Shown: positions 37,101 through 45,195, counted from the stretch's first letter. The stretch is 64,000 nucleotides of DNA from Myroides odoratus DSM 2801 (GCF_000243275.1 NZ_CM001437.1:3221192-3285191), one strand, 5' to 3'. The notes: a model not told the origin generated them from the letters alone. Translations and numbers: made by a program.

Positions 37101-37746
37101 ATTGGTTTGTTAAGCAAGTTTTATACGTCTCAAGTAACACATGGAGTCGATTGGATTTTTTTTCTGATTTTTGAGCTTCTGCAAAAAGTTCCATGATGTT
37201 TTCACATTCAGGAAATAATAGTTCTTTAGCCCCACTTATTTTAGATTCAAAAGATTCATCCAAATAAGGATCTGTATTCACGAGTATATCAGAATTGTGC
37301 TTGCTTAAGTAAAAACCTTGTGATAAAGGGTCGAAAATAATCAATATGTACTCTTCCCCTTTTTTCTTTTTTACATCATACATTAGCCCTGCAGCAGAAA
37401 CAATAATGTTTTCGTTAACATCTGTTATCATAGACCAAACATCTACATTTTGTCTTTTGCGGATTTCACCATTTTTTTTAAAATGAGAGACTTTTCCGCG
37501 CTTAAAGGAAATTTTTTTTTGACCGTCATTGATGTAAATATCCATGTAGGCTAAGGTACTAGCATCGAGGCTCTGTTTTTGACCATCAATTCTAACTTTT
37601 AGTTTTTTCGCATTTACTTTTAAGGGCATCTCAATTTCGAGATGAACAGCTCTATTGTCGTTTTTATAATAAACAATGCCTTTGTATGGTTTTGCTGAAA
37701 TCAATAAAGGAAATAGAAGTAGGAAGGTGAGTAAGAAATTCTTCAT
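37021..37746 (-). CDS. Exported protein of unknown function overlapping the barrel gene
   Basis: A 241-residue protein with a clear signal peptide (about 1-18, ending ISAKP). The rest is strand-rich with many lysines (KPYKGIVYYKNDNRAVHLEIEMP...). I recognise no family. The last 27 or so residues are read from DNA that also encodes the start and signal peptide of the barrel gene in another frame; their hydrophobic sequence (LSFLTLFLLYSK) looks like a shadow of that signal peptide rather than conserved protein. A lost original stop codon is possible. A very good promoter lies upstream. The two genes form an operon. Confidence 0.65.
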   Translation of the reverse strand: MKNFLLTFLLLFPLLISAKPYKGIVYYKNDNRAVHLEIEMPLKVNAKKLKVRIDGQKQSLDASTLAYMDIYINDGQKKISFKRGKVSHFKKNGEIRKRQNVDVWSMITDVNENIIVSAAGLMYDVKKKKGEEYILIIFDPLSQGFYLSKHNSDILVNTDPYLDESFESKISGAKELLFPECENIMELFAEAQKSEKKSNRLHVLLETYKTCLTNQYEIKITPNLSFLTLFLLYSKCAILWQ

Positions 37747-37762
37747 TGTTAAAAAATTTGGG

Positions 37763-37792
37763 CAAACATAAACATTTTATTAACATATTCAA
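37763..37792 (-). promoter_or_regulatory. Promoter of the 37021-37746 gene pair
   Basis: On the minus strand TTG (37790-37792), a 19-base spacer and TATGTTTG (37763-37770); the ATG at 37746 follows by 16 bases. All consensus positions match. Confidence 0.7.
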
Positions 37793-38225
37793 ATTGATGT
37801 TTTAGATTAATGTCTTATGTTTTCTAAAAAAGGATAGTTTGTCGTATTAATTTAGGATGAGATGATGAAAATATACTATAATGAGTATACCAGTTAGCTT
37901 TAGAAATGATAACATTGATTTATTTTTCTTCTATCGAAAAGGGAAAATGAAGTATGCTAGAAAAAGAAAAACAATCTTTTCTGTTAAAATCACTGTTCCG
38001 TATGATTTTGATTTTTGATAGGAACGTAGCCTATTGTTTTTTTTACTTCTGCAGTACCTCATTTTGAAGGTGTTTTTGTGTACTTTTTTAAAAAAAGTAC
38101 AGTTGTTTTTAGCATAATGTTAATCGTATTGTTTTGTTAATAAAATTGTTGTGATTCTTTTTTTGTGTTTTAATTGATTTGTTTTGATGTTAATTTCATA
38201 CTGTTAGTAATTAAAATTTAATAGT
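37793..38225. other. Long A+T-rich spacer before a lipoprotein gene
   Basis: About 430 bp without a plausible gene. It holds a near-perfect palindrome at 38080-38100 (GTAC, T-run, A-run, GTAC). A weak inverted repeat (38198-38203 with 38223-38228) includes the next ATG. No exact promoter box seen on the plus strand. Confidence 0.45.
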
Positions 38226-39101
38226 ATGAAAAAAGTTTTTATTTTAGGTTTTGCCTTATTATTGTTTTCTTGTGCACAAGAAGATACGGAGTCTTTGAAC
38301 TCTGCTGAGTCAAAAGAGGTGAGTACGGTTGATCCACTTATTGGGTATAAATCCCCTTACAATGACAAAGGAAGTACTCGTTTACAAAAGGACATGATTG
38401 AATATCTTTTTAATAACGAAACAAATTTGACGTTTAAAATTAAGCCCTTTTTTGGTCTTGCTTTTTTTGATTTTGAGCATGATAATGATGGCACAGGAGA
38501 ATTTACTTATCGCGGGTTTCAAAGCATGGCAGATCCAACTGGTCTATCTTATGCTCCTCACTTGATTGCCAATGGTAAGCAATATGGAAATTTTATACCG
38601 AGTCATTATTTGAATCCTATTACGCTGGTAAACACTACTAAATCTATAATCTCTGTTGCTCCTTTTCATATTCCAGTTCCTACATCGATGTTTTATCTTG
38701 AATCTGAGGTTTTTGATTTTTCACAAGGCAACCCAGATGGAGTAGCAACAACTCGTGGCGAATTAACTGATTTATCTATGTTTGGAAAGTTATACTACGC
38801 TGAGGTAGAAGTTTATAAAAATGGGGTTTTGATTTTCGAGACGTATTTGAAAGCTGATTTTCCTCTTGTAAATAGTAGTTCTATTTACAGTAATACAGGT
38901 AATTGGCGTACGTTGTATAACGATAGTTTCTTTGGTGAAAAGATGGTGTATAATATCCGTACAGGAGAAATTTGTATTCCCAATACGGAGGAAAGTATGT
39001 ATACAAGTACAGAAATATTTGATTATGGTGCTAAAACTTATAAAGTAGGGATAGCCAGTACGACTAGTAAAGTAGAAGTTTACTTAAAAAAGGTAAAGTA
39101 G
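38226..39101 (+). CDS. Lipoprotein of unknown function
   Basis: A 291-residue predicted lipoprotein: signal sequence with lipobox LFSC (Cys at residue 16). The mature part is rich in aromatic residues and strands, with no cysteine pair or motif that I recognise. It stands alone between a long A+T-rich spacer and a tRNA-associated island remnant, and ends about 100 bases before a bidirectional terminator. Flavobacterial genomes carry many such single surface lipoproteins. No function is proposed. Confidence 0.7.
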   Translation: MKKVFILGFALLLFSCAQEDTESLNSAESKEVSTVDPLIGYKSPYNDKGSTRLQKDMIEYLFNNETNLTFKIKPFFGLAFFDFEHDNDGTGEFTYRGFQSMADPTGLSYAPHLIANGKQYGNFIPSHYLNPITLVNTTKSIISVAPFHIPVPTSMFYLESEVFDFSQGNPDGVATTRGELTDLSMFGKLYYAEVEVYKNGVLIFETYLKADFPLVNSSSIYSNTGNWRTLYNDSFFGEKMVYNIRTGEICIPNTEESMYTSTEIFDYGAKTYKVGIASTTSKVEVYLKKVK

Positions 39102-39202
39102 TTGTAATTTTATAGCTACTTCATTGATTGTATACTCCATCTGTTTGTACTTTGATTAAAGTAATAGGTCTTTTAAAAAACGATACAAATTATACTAAAT
39201 GA

Positions 39203-39241
39203 AAAAACGTAATCACTTAGCTATAAGTTGATTGCGTTTTT
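39203..39241. terminator. Terminator beside the left island repeat
   Basis: A long A/T-flanked stem (39203-39219 with 39224-39241, one bulge). It can stop the lipoprotein transcript on the plus strand. On the minus strand it follows the AAGTGGAGAAG repeat by 3 bases, exactly where a tRNA-Ala terminator would have been before insertion. Confidence 0.8.
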
Positions 39242-39244
39242 GTT

Positions 39245-39255
39245 AAGTGGAGAAG
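39245..39255. repeat. Candidate left attachment repeat
   Basis: AAGTGGAGAAG, identical to 41588-41598, where it forms the 3' end of tRNA-Ala plus three flanking bases. With a one-base gap the match continues through AT. Confidence 0.6.
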
Positions 39256-39263
39256 GATAAAAA

Positions 39264-39301
39264 ATTGAACTGTACTATAAAAATATACAATACAGTTCAA
39301 T
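39264..39301 (-). terminator. Terminator of the recombinase gene
   Basis: An 11-bp perfect stem (39264-39274 with 39291-39301) followed on the minus strand by six T. It lies 12 bases past the distal in-frame stop of the recombinase. Confidence 0.75.
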
Positions 39302-39313
39302 ATATGAAGTTTA

Positions 39314-40531
39314 CTAGCCTAGTTTCTCAGCTAGCTTAGTAATATGTTCACTCACTTTACTTTGTACAATCTTACCCTAATGTTCCTGAGTCATTGAAAT
39401 CTTAGAATGCCCTAAAAGTTCAGAAACTATTTCCATAGGAACATCATTAAATAACAAGATAGTTGTAGCAAAGGTCTTTCTTGCAATGTGATGAGTTAAA
39501 ACCTTGTTTATTCCTACAATGAAGGCTATTTCTTTCAGATAAGAATTAAACTTTTGATTGCTAATCTTAGGAAGTAATTTATTGTTTCTCTGAGGATAGG
39601 TTAAACTGATTTTTTCTAACAAGTGAAGTGCTTTAGGAAGAAGGGGAATAGATAATTCCTTAGAGGTTTTCTGACGAGTCATTTTAATCCACTTATTTCC
39701 ATCAAAATTAGTAATGATGTGTTTCTGTTCTAATAGACTCATTTCATTAAAGGCTAAGCCTGTATAACAGCACAAAATGAATAAATCTCTTATTTTCTCT
39801 AATCTGTTCTGATAAAAATCATAATTCTCTAGTTTACTTAATTCCTCAGAGGTAAGATAAACTATTTCCTTTTTTATTCTCTGAGGTTTGTATAACATAA
39901 AAGGATCTTTATCTAAATAATCTTGTGCAATAGCTACTCTGATTACTCTTCTAAATCTTTGTGTAGTTTTGAGATAGGTATTAGGAAAAAACTTGCGTTC
40001 TGTTTTCAAGTAAAATTCTAAGTCAGTAATAAAACTAAATTTTAAATCTTTCAATAGTATATCTTTCCTCTTGAATTTAAACCATATAAAAGCCTTGACA
40101 TGATTGAGTGTTTGTCTGTACTTCTTTAAGGTATTCTCAGAAATTTCAATTCCTACTAATTTTTCCATTTTACTGTTGTGGTAATGAAAAGCTTCTAGGA
40201 GTGATTTGTCTTTATTTTGTGTTTCTCCCAAATACTGTTTGTATATAGCCTCAACATTAAATTTATTTTGTTGCAATTGTAGAAATAAAAAAGCCTGATT
40301 CATTTTGTTCTGAATCAGGCTTAGCTGTGTATTGATAAAATTATTCTTCTCATTGGGAGGATGTGCTTTTTGTTTGGTATTTTGCCAGTGTTCTGGTTTT
40401 ATAAATAGTCCTGTAGAAAACTCTTTTCTAGCTTTTAAATAGGTGATCCTACAGGTAATAGGAGCTAAGCCTTGTTTATTGGTTCTACTTCTAGAAATAA
40501 TAAACAGTAGATTTAATTTATGTAGTTCCAT
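39314..40531 (-). pseudogene. Tyrosine recombinase with amber codon at the catalytic Tyr
   Basis: Site-specific integrase with an N-terminal arm-binding region, SAM-like core-binding domain (about 95-200) and catalytic domain (about 215-384). Conserved elements are TGLAFNEMSLL (box I; the usual Arg is absent, as in some Bacteroidota integrases), HHIARKTFATT (H-x-x-R, about 345) and ELLGHSKISMTQEH (about 371-384). The next codon, 39377-39379, is TAG where the family has Tyr. After it the frame continues for 20 codons (GKIVQSKVSEH...) to a second TAG at 39314-39316, which is the normal family ending. The 384-residue product therefore lacks only the nucleophile and tail and cannot cut DNA unless the amber is suppressed. 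Confidence 0.85.
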
Positions 40532-40555
40532 AGTTTGTTGGGTTTAGGGGATAAA

Positions 40556-40579
40556 AAAAACTACCTTCAGGTAGTTTTT
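40556..40579 (-). terminator. Intrinsic terminator of the thioredoxin-like gene
   Basis: Stem AAAAACTACC with its complement around a TTCA loop, followed by eight T on the minus strand, 5 bases after the stop. Confidence 0.88.
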
Positions 40580-40584
40580 AGATG

Positions 40585-41193
40585 TTAATGTTCTTTTATA
40601 TAGTTATCTAGCCCTTGAAATAGAATATTTTCCATTTGTGTTGGACCAAAAAAATGTGTGTTTGTCCCATTTTCATAGATTAAATTGATAGGTAAACCAA
40701 GTGTATCCATTTTAATATTTCGTTCTTCAAGAAAGCTGCCAAGCATCCTATGATTGAAAGGATCTATTAATTTTTCATCCCCCATAAGTTGATAGGTTTT
40801 ATCTATGTTTAGTTTTTTCATTTTGTCCAAGACTACCTTACTTTGAGCTATTGTTACTTTGTCAAAGTTTACAAAAATGAGATTAATATTGCGGCTAGCT
40901 GCATATTGTTTTAGTGTTGGAATTTCCTTTAAACAAGATTCACACCAGCTTGCCCAAAAATTGACCATTGTTTTGGTAGTGGTAGCTTGTGTTATAATAT
41001 CATATTGAGCAATAGAAATACGGTCTATTATTTTAGTTGCAAGTGCCTCTTCAACTTTTTCTTCGGAAATAAGTGAAGATTCAGCAGTCCCACCTGCTAC
41101 TGTTACATTATTAGAAAACCAATAGTATATGATTCCCCCAGCCACAGCTATAGTAAAAATGATTCCTGCTAAGAAGTAAAGTGCTTTTTTCAT
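40585..41193 (-). CDS. Membrane-anchored TlpA-like thioredoxin
   Basis: A 202-residue protein with an N-terminal membrane helix (residues about 5-25) and a thioredoxin-fold domain (about 65-195) whose active site is WASWCESC, near residue 78. It would face the periplasm and reduce or oxidise protein disulfides. The cis-Pro region (LGLPINLIYENG, about 165) is present, so it looks functional. It sits inside the tRNA-Ala island with its own terminator, so it may have been carried in with the recombinase. Substrate unknown. Confidence 0.82.
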   Translation of the reverse strand: MKKALYFLAGIIFTIAVAGGIIYYWFSNNVTVAGGTAESSLISEEKVEEALATKIIDRISIAQYDIITQATTTKTMVNFWASWCESCLKEIPTLKQYAASRNINLIFVNFDKVTIAQSKVVLDKMKKLNIDKTYQLMGDEKLIDPFNHRMLGSFLEERNIKMDTLGLPINLIYENGTNTHFFGPTQMENILFQGLDNYIKEH

Positions 41194-41590
41194 AATTTAT
41201 TATTTAATGGTTATACTATAAGTAGTTTGTTTTTTGTATTTGTTACAGGATAGAGTTTTTATTGATATAGTATTAGTGACGATAAGAAATGATTAAGGTT
41301 TTTAGTGTTATTTTATCTTAATAGATTAAGGGGGTATTTATTTATGTCCTACAGAATGATGGTAGGTAATATTTTATTTGTGTACTGGATGATAAAATGC
41401 TGTTTGTACTTAAGAAGAACTTATTTAGAGATAAATAGTTGCAACCTCCACTCAAAACATGCAACCTATTTTGTAACCTTTTAAACCATAAAGAATAAGA
41501 GTGTAAATTATGTTTATAAAGGTAATGTGTTATATATCAGAGTGTTATGAATAAAAAAAGCTACCAATTAGGTAGCTTTTTACATAAAAG
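41194..41590. other. Spacer of the island, with short repeats
   Basis: Non-coding and A+T-rich. Three related heptamers occur close together: GCAACCT at 41441-41447 and 41461-41467 and GTAACCT at 41473-41479. They are possible arm-type sites for the recombinase. A tRNA terminator occupies the right end. No ORF seen. Confidence 0.45.
41555..41581 (-). terminator. Intrinsic terminator of tRNA-Ala
   Basis: An 11-bp perfect stem (41555-41565 with 41571-41581), loop of five, T-tract on the minus strand, 9 bases after the tRNA 3' end. Confidence 0.88.
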
Positions 41591-41598
41591 TGGAGAAG
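41588..41598. repeat. Candidate right attachment repeat in tRNA-Ala
   Basis: AAGTGGAGAAG, covering the last eight tRNA bases and three flanking bases; identical to 39245-39255. Confidence 0.6.
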
Positions 41599-41664
41599 AT
41601 GGGGCTCGAACCCACGACCTCTTGACTGCCAGTCAAGCACTCTAGCCAACTGAGCTACATCCCC
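41591..41664 (-). tRNA. tRNA-Ala (anticodon GGC)
   Basis: The 74-base cloverleaf reads 5' GGGGATG, D-arm GCTC...GAGT, anticodon stem CTTGA/TCAAG with loop CTGGCAG, a five-base variable region, T-arm with TTCGAGC loop, and 3' CTTCTCC plus discriminator A. G3 faces U70, the wobble pair recognised by alanyl-tRNA synthetase, which confirms the alanine call. Position 6 and 67 form a U-U mismatch. CCA is not encoded. It lies 13 bases after the stop of the FMN-reductase gene and may share its transcript. Its 3' end is the likely insertion target of the adjacent island. Confidence 0.92.
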
Positions 41665-41677
41665 AACCTTGTGCTTT

Positions 41678-42220
41678 TTATCGAGTTTTACTCTCGATTA
41701 AAAGTTGCGCTAACATACTCATTTTTTTCTGATATACATCAGCAATTTCATTATTAATGTATAAATCCATATTGCTAATTGGAATACTATAAGGTAAAGA
41801 CCAGGCTCTTAATGCTTTGGCAACATTATCTAAGGCCTGAATTCCCTGCATGGCTTGATTCCCTGCGGACCAACACGTAAAACCAATAATCTTATTGGTT
41901 AAATACGCCGGTGTATCGCGAGAAGTGAGTTCCAACCAATCTAGCGCGTTTTTCATTACTCCCGTCATACCTCCGTGATATAAAGGAGTTAACCAAATCA
42001 TGACATCCGCAGCGCGAAAGGCATCAATAAATCGGGTAACATCTTGAGGAGGGGTTTCCATGTGTTTTGCTTGGAATATAGGGATCTGATAATCAGATAA
42101 GTGTACTTGTTCTACCTCTAGGTTAGCCTTTATGAATTCGTCAGCATAGAATTGGGCAATACGTCGTGACGTTCTAAAAGATTCTTCATCCAAAGAACCA
42201 TTAAAAATTAAAGCTTTCAT
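41678..42220 (-). CDS. NADPH-dependent FMN reductase-family protein
   Basis: A 180-residue flavodoxin-fold oxidoreductase. The FMN phosphate loop is FNGSLDEESFR near the N-terminus (residues about 5-15), and the LTPLYHGGMTGVMKNALDWLE block (about 76-96) is the standard FMN_red signature. Such enzymes reduce FMN, quinones, chromate or azo compounds; the natural substrate is not determined. It sits upstream of tRNA-Ala on the same strand with only 13 bases between. Confidence 0.87.
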   Translation of the reverse strand: MKALIFNGSLDEESFRTSRRIAQFYADEFIKANLEVEQVHLSDYQIPIFQAKHMETPPQDVTRFIDAFRAADVMIWLTPLYHGGMTGVMKNALDWLELTSRDTPAYLTNKIIGFTCWSAGNQAMQGIQALDNVAKALRAWSLPYSIPISNMDLYINNEIADVYQKKMSMLAQLLIESKTR

Positions 42221-42305
42221 AAAACTATTTCGTGTTTTTTTACGGCTTACAATTTACGATAAATATTTGTCACCTTGTCTTTTTAAAATGCGAAAATGCG
42301 TCTGC

Positions 42306-43103
42306 TTATTCCGAGATCAAGTGCTTCGGAATAAAACCAAACATCAGGAGTAGGGCATTATCTTGGTATAAATTAAGGGTTTGTTCGGCTACATCAAAAG
42401 AGAATGTTTCCCCTTCTAGCAGCTGAATAAAATCTTTTTCTACCGTCTTGCGATTGGTAGACATACACGTTCTCTTTTTGACCTCTAAATCGAAAAACTG
42501 GATTTTATTTAAGGCATTGCTGATGGCAATCTTACCTGTAAAATAGCTACAACCCGTATAACCAGAAACCGTATTGCTGTGAAAGTCAAAAGTCAAATAA
42601 GGATGATACACGCGATCGCTGTTTCCCTTGAGTTGAATTAATTTCCACGCATGCTTTTCAATGTAATTGAGTAAAGGATTTTGAGGCTGAACAGAAAAGG
42701 TAAATGTCTGTTTGTTTTCATTTACAATCGTTAGTTTTGCTTGATCCGTTTCTACTCGAAGTCGTTGATTACTTAAGGCGTGTAAAAAAGCCTTTTCAAA
42801 TTCATTGACATTTTTTGTACAACTATTATCATTGGTTATGATTGCATCTGTTGTAATTTGGGTATAGTTTCTTCTTTCCTTAATCTGTTTGATTGGTAAG
42901 GTATAATTATTACATCCTGCAAATCCCTTAATCTCGTATTTAACGGTATTGATTTGCAAAGTGGTTTGCCGCTGAATGGGTAATATATTGGTTGCTTGTG
43001 TTAAAATCCAAGTGGTATTGAGGATAGAATCCTGTGGAATTTGAGCTTGTACCTGAGGGACAAAGACAAGCAAGACCAATAAGGTTAAGTAGATTTTATT
43101 CAT
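42306..43103 (-). CDS. META-domain exported protein
   Basis: A 265-residue protein with a signal peptide (1-20, ending VQAQ) and two META/HslJ-like domains in tandem. The first covers about 26-130 (NTTWILTQATN..., FAGCNNYTLP), the second about 145-262 (KHAWKLIQLKG..., SGYTGCSYFTG). Each unit has the family GCxxY-type turn. HslJ-like proteins are surface or periplasmic and linked to stress or antibiotic resistance without a known activity. No lipobox is present. It is monocistronic or co-expressed with the downstream reductase (85-base gap). Confidence 0.82.
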   Translation of the reverse strand: MNKIYLTLLVLLVFVPQVQAQIPQDSILNTTWILTQATNILPIQRQTTLQINTVKYEIKGFAGCNNYTLPIKQIKERRNYTQITTDAIITNDNSCTKNVNEFEKAFLHALSNQRLRVETDQAKLTIVNENKQTFTFSVQPQNPLLNYIEKHAWKLIQLKGNSDRVYHPYLTFDFHSNTVSGYTGCSYFTGKIAISNALNKIQFFDLEVKKRTCMSTNRKTVEKDFIQLLEGETFSFDVAEQTLNLYQDNALLLMFGFIPKHLISE

Positions 43104-43263
43104 AGCAGCGGTGTGTTTTTAGGTTCTTAAAGATAGTGAATTAACTGTTTCGATAGGAGATAAAATAATACTTAACAGCAATCTAACATTTTAGCCGAAA
43201 GGAAAGCGAGAACGAAGCCTTCGAGAAGTCTTGGATTTTATCTTTTAATTTATTGATGATAAA

Positions 43264-43295
43264 TTGGGTGAGAAGCATAATTAATTGTAATTTTA
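43264..43295 (+). promoter_or_regulatory. Promoter of pyrR-pyrB
   Basis: TTG at 43264-43266, a 21-base spacer and TAATTTTA at 43288-43295 (seven of eight); the ATG at 43321 follows by 25 bases. The leader is too short for a PyrR-type anti-terminator structure. Confidence 0.5.
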
Positions 43296-43320
43296 CTCCC
43301 CAAACACAACTCTTTTTTAT

Positions 43321-43869
43321 ATGAATCCAAAAGTATTACTTACTTCAAAAGAGATTGATATTATTCTTCATCGTTTGGCCTGTCAGTTGGTGGAAAATCA
43401 CTTGGATTTTTCTGATACATTACTGATTGGTATTCAACCCCGTGGTAAATATTTGGCAAAGCGAATCAAAGCCATTTTGGAAACAGAATACAATATTGCA
43501 GATGTTCCTTTAGGATATTTGGATATCACGTTTTTCCGCGATGATTTTAGGAGAAATCAAAAGCCACTTGAAGCAAATCGAACTGAAATTGACTTTCTTG
43601 TTGAAGATAAGAAAGTAGTTTTTATTGATGATGTTTTATATACAGGACGTAGCATTCGCGCAGCTTTGACTGCTATTCAATCGTTTGGACGACCTGCAGA
43701 AATTGAATTATTGGTGCTAATAGACAGAAGATTTAGTCGTCATTTGCCTATTCAACCAGATTATAGAGGAAGACAGGTAGATGCCTTTGACCAAGAAGCG
43801 GTACGCGTACATTGGTCTGAAGATGGTACGAGCGATTGCATCTATTTGGAAGAATTTGACAATAATTAA
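43321..43869 (+). CDS. pyrR: PyrR: pyrimidine regulator / uracil phosphoribosyltransferase
   Basis: A 182-residue PRTase-fold protein. The PRPP-binding loop VVFIDDVLYTGRSIRAAL (residues about 99-116) and the GIQPRGKYLAKRI block (about 39-51) match PyrR. In Firmicutes PyrR binds pyr mRNA to control attenuation and has UPRTase activity. Here the leader seems too short for such attenuation, so a mainly enzymatic or different regulatory role is possible. It precedes pyrB by 21 bases, as in classical pyr operons. Confidence 0.9.
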   Translation: MNPKVLLTSKEIDIILHRLACQLVENHLDFSDTLLIGIQPRGKYLAKRIKAILETEYNIADVPLGYLDITFFRDDFRRNQKPLEANRTEIDFLVEDKKVVFIDDVLYTGRSIRAALTAIQSFGRPAEIELLVLIDRRFSRHLPIQPDYRGRQVDAFDQEAVRVHWSEDGTSDCIYLEEFDNN

Positions 43870-43890
43870 ACGGAAAATCTAGTTGAAGTA

Positions 43891-44817
43891 ATGAAAGAAT
43901 TAAGTGTAAATCACCTATTAGGAATAAAATATATTAATAAAGCGGATATTGATTTGATTTTTGAAACAGCAGATCATTTTAAAGAAGTAATCAATAGACC
44001 CATCAAAAAAGTACCTTCACTACGAGATATTACTATTGCCAATATCTTTTTTGAAAACAGTACACGAACAAAATTGTCTTTTGAGTTGGCTCAAAAGCGA
44101 TTATCAGCTGATGTTATCAGTTTTTCTTCTGCCCAATCTTCCGTTAAAAAAGGAGAAACATTAATTGATACTGTAAATAATATTTTAGCAATGAAAGTGG
44201 ACATGGTAGTTATGCGTCATAGCAATCCAGGAGCCGCTTATTTTTTGTCTAAAAATGTGAAAGCGAGTATTGTAAATGCTGGTGATGGAGCACACGAACA
44301 CCCAACGCAAGCACTTTTGGATAGCTATTCTATTCGCGAAAGATTAGGCGATGTAGCGGGTAAAAAAGTGGTGATTGTTGGGGATATTTTACATTCACGT
44401 GTGGCTTTATCCAATATTTTTGCTTTGCAAATGCAAGGAGCTGAAGTACGCGTTTGTGGACCTAAAACATTAATTCCAAAATATATTGAGAGTCTAGGGG
44501 TAAAAGTAGAACCTAATTTGAGAAAAGCGCTAGAGTGGTGTGATGTAGCGAATATGCTACGCGTGCAAAATGAGCGTTTGGATTTTAGCTATTTCCCTAA
44601 TACAAGAGAATATGCTCAACAATATGGTTTGACGAAAGAAATCTTAGATTCTTTAGATAAAGAAATTGTAGTAATGCACCCAGGACCGATCAATAGAGGG
44701 GTTGAGATTACATCTGATGTTGCTGATTCTCAACAATCTGTTATTTTGGATCAAGTAGAAAATGGAGTAGCCATCCGCATGGCGGTGATTTATCTTTTGG
44801 CATCCAAAATTAAATAG
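43891..44817 (+). CDS. pyrB: Aspartate carbamoyltransferase catalytic subunit
   Basis: Joins carbamoyl phosphate and aspartate in pyrimidine synthesis. The 308 residues match family length. Seen are the carbamoyl-phosphate loop FENSTRTKLSFELA (about 53-66), the SSVKKGETL loop (about 80-89), HPTQALLDSYSI (about 134-145) and MHPGPINRGVEI (about 262-273) with the aspartate-binding arginine. No pyrI regulatory gene follows, so the enzyme is probably unregulated by the PyrI type. Cotranscribed with pyrR. Confidence 0.96.
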   Translation: MKELSVNHLLGIKYINKADIDLIFETADHFKEVINRPIKKVPSLRDITIANIFFENSTRTKLSFELAQKRLSADVISFSSAQSSVKKGETLIDTVNNILAMKVDMVVMRHSNPGAAYFLSKNVKASIVNAGDGAHEHPTQALLDSYSIRERLGDVAGKKVVIVGDILHSRVALSNIFALQMQGAEVRVCGPKTLIPKYIESLGVKVEPNLRKALEWCDVANMLRVQNERLDFSYFPNTREYAQQYGLTKEILDSLDKEIVVMHPGPINRGVEITSDVADSQQSVILDQVENGVAIRMAVIYLLASKIK

Positions 44818-44847
44818 CTACTTTAGTACTATAAAACAAAAAGAAAA

Positions 44848-45189
44848 ATGAAAGTTACGGAGAAAGGACACACCAAAGTAATCCAGATTGGAAGCGATAC
44901 GATAACGGGATTAGTGCAGAAGATAACAGACCAATACAAGGCTTTGTTTCAAACGTTTAATCTCGTGCTTGATTTGTCAGGTTCACAAGAAACAATCACG
45001 GAAGAAACGCTAGAGGCCATGGAAGAATTAGCAATTGAACACATGGAAAACGCAAATAAATCGTTCGTCATTGTGCTCTCAGAAGTTAATTTTAATGACT
45101 TTGATGGAGATCTAATTGTCGTGCCTACCAAACAGGAAGCTTTCGATTTGATTGAAATGGACGAAATTCAACGTGATTTAGAATTATAG
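44848..45189 (+). CDS. Small STAS-like protein of unknown function
   Basis: A 113-residue protein with alternating strands and helices (VIQIGSDTITGLVQ..., FNLVLDLSG, FVIVLSEVNFNDFDGDLIVVPTKQEAFDLIEMDEIQRDL) that resembles a STAS/anti-sigma-antagonist-like fold, with a conserved-looking C-terminal VPTKQEAFD...M motif. I recall a similar small ORF before rnz in other Bacteroidota. It lies 30 bases after pyrB, ends at a terminator, and precedes rnz. The fold call is an inference from the strand pattern. Confidence 0.65.
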   Translation: MKVTEKGHTKVIQIGSDTITGLVQKITDQYKALFQTFNLVLDLSGSQETITEETLEAMEELAIEHMENANKSFVIVLSEVNFNDFDGDLIVVPTKQEAFDLIEMDEIQRDLEL

Positions 45190-45195
45190 AAATAG

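Larger units (their letters stand above)
39245..41598. mobile_element. Small decayed integrative element at tRNA-Ala
   Basis: A 2.35-kb segment bounded by two direct copies of AAGTGGAGAAG, one being the tRNA-Ala 3' end. It contains a tyrosine recombinase pseudogene, a thioredoxin-like gene and a spacer with short GCAACCT repeats. The geometry (element downstream of the tRNA 3' end, distal repeat with a second terminator) fits site-specific insertion. It carries no replication, transfer or other cargo genes, so it is a remnant. The repeat is short; see the finding. Confidence 0.55.

Noticed and set aside
43296..43320. PyrR-type attenuator in the pyrR leader
   Set aside because: Only about 25 bases separate the promoter box from the ATG, with no anti-terminator or terminator pair.
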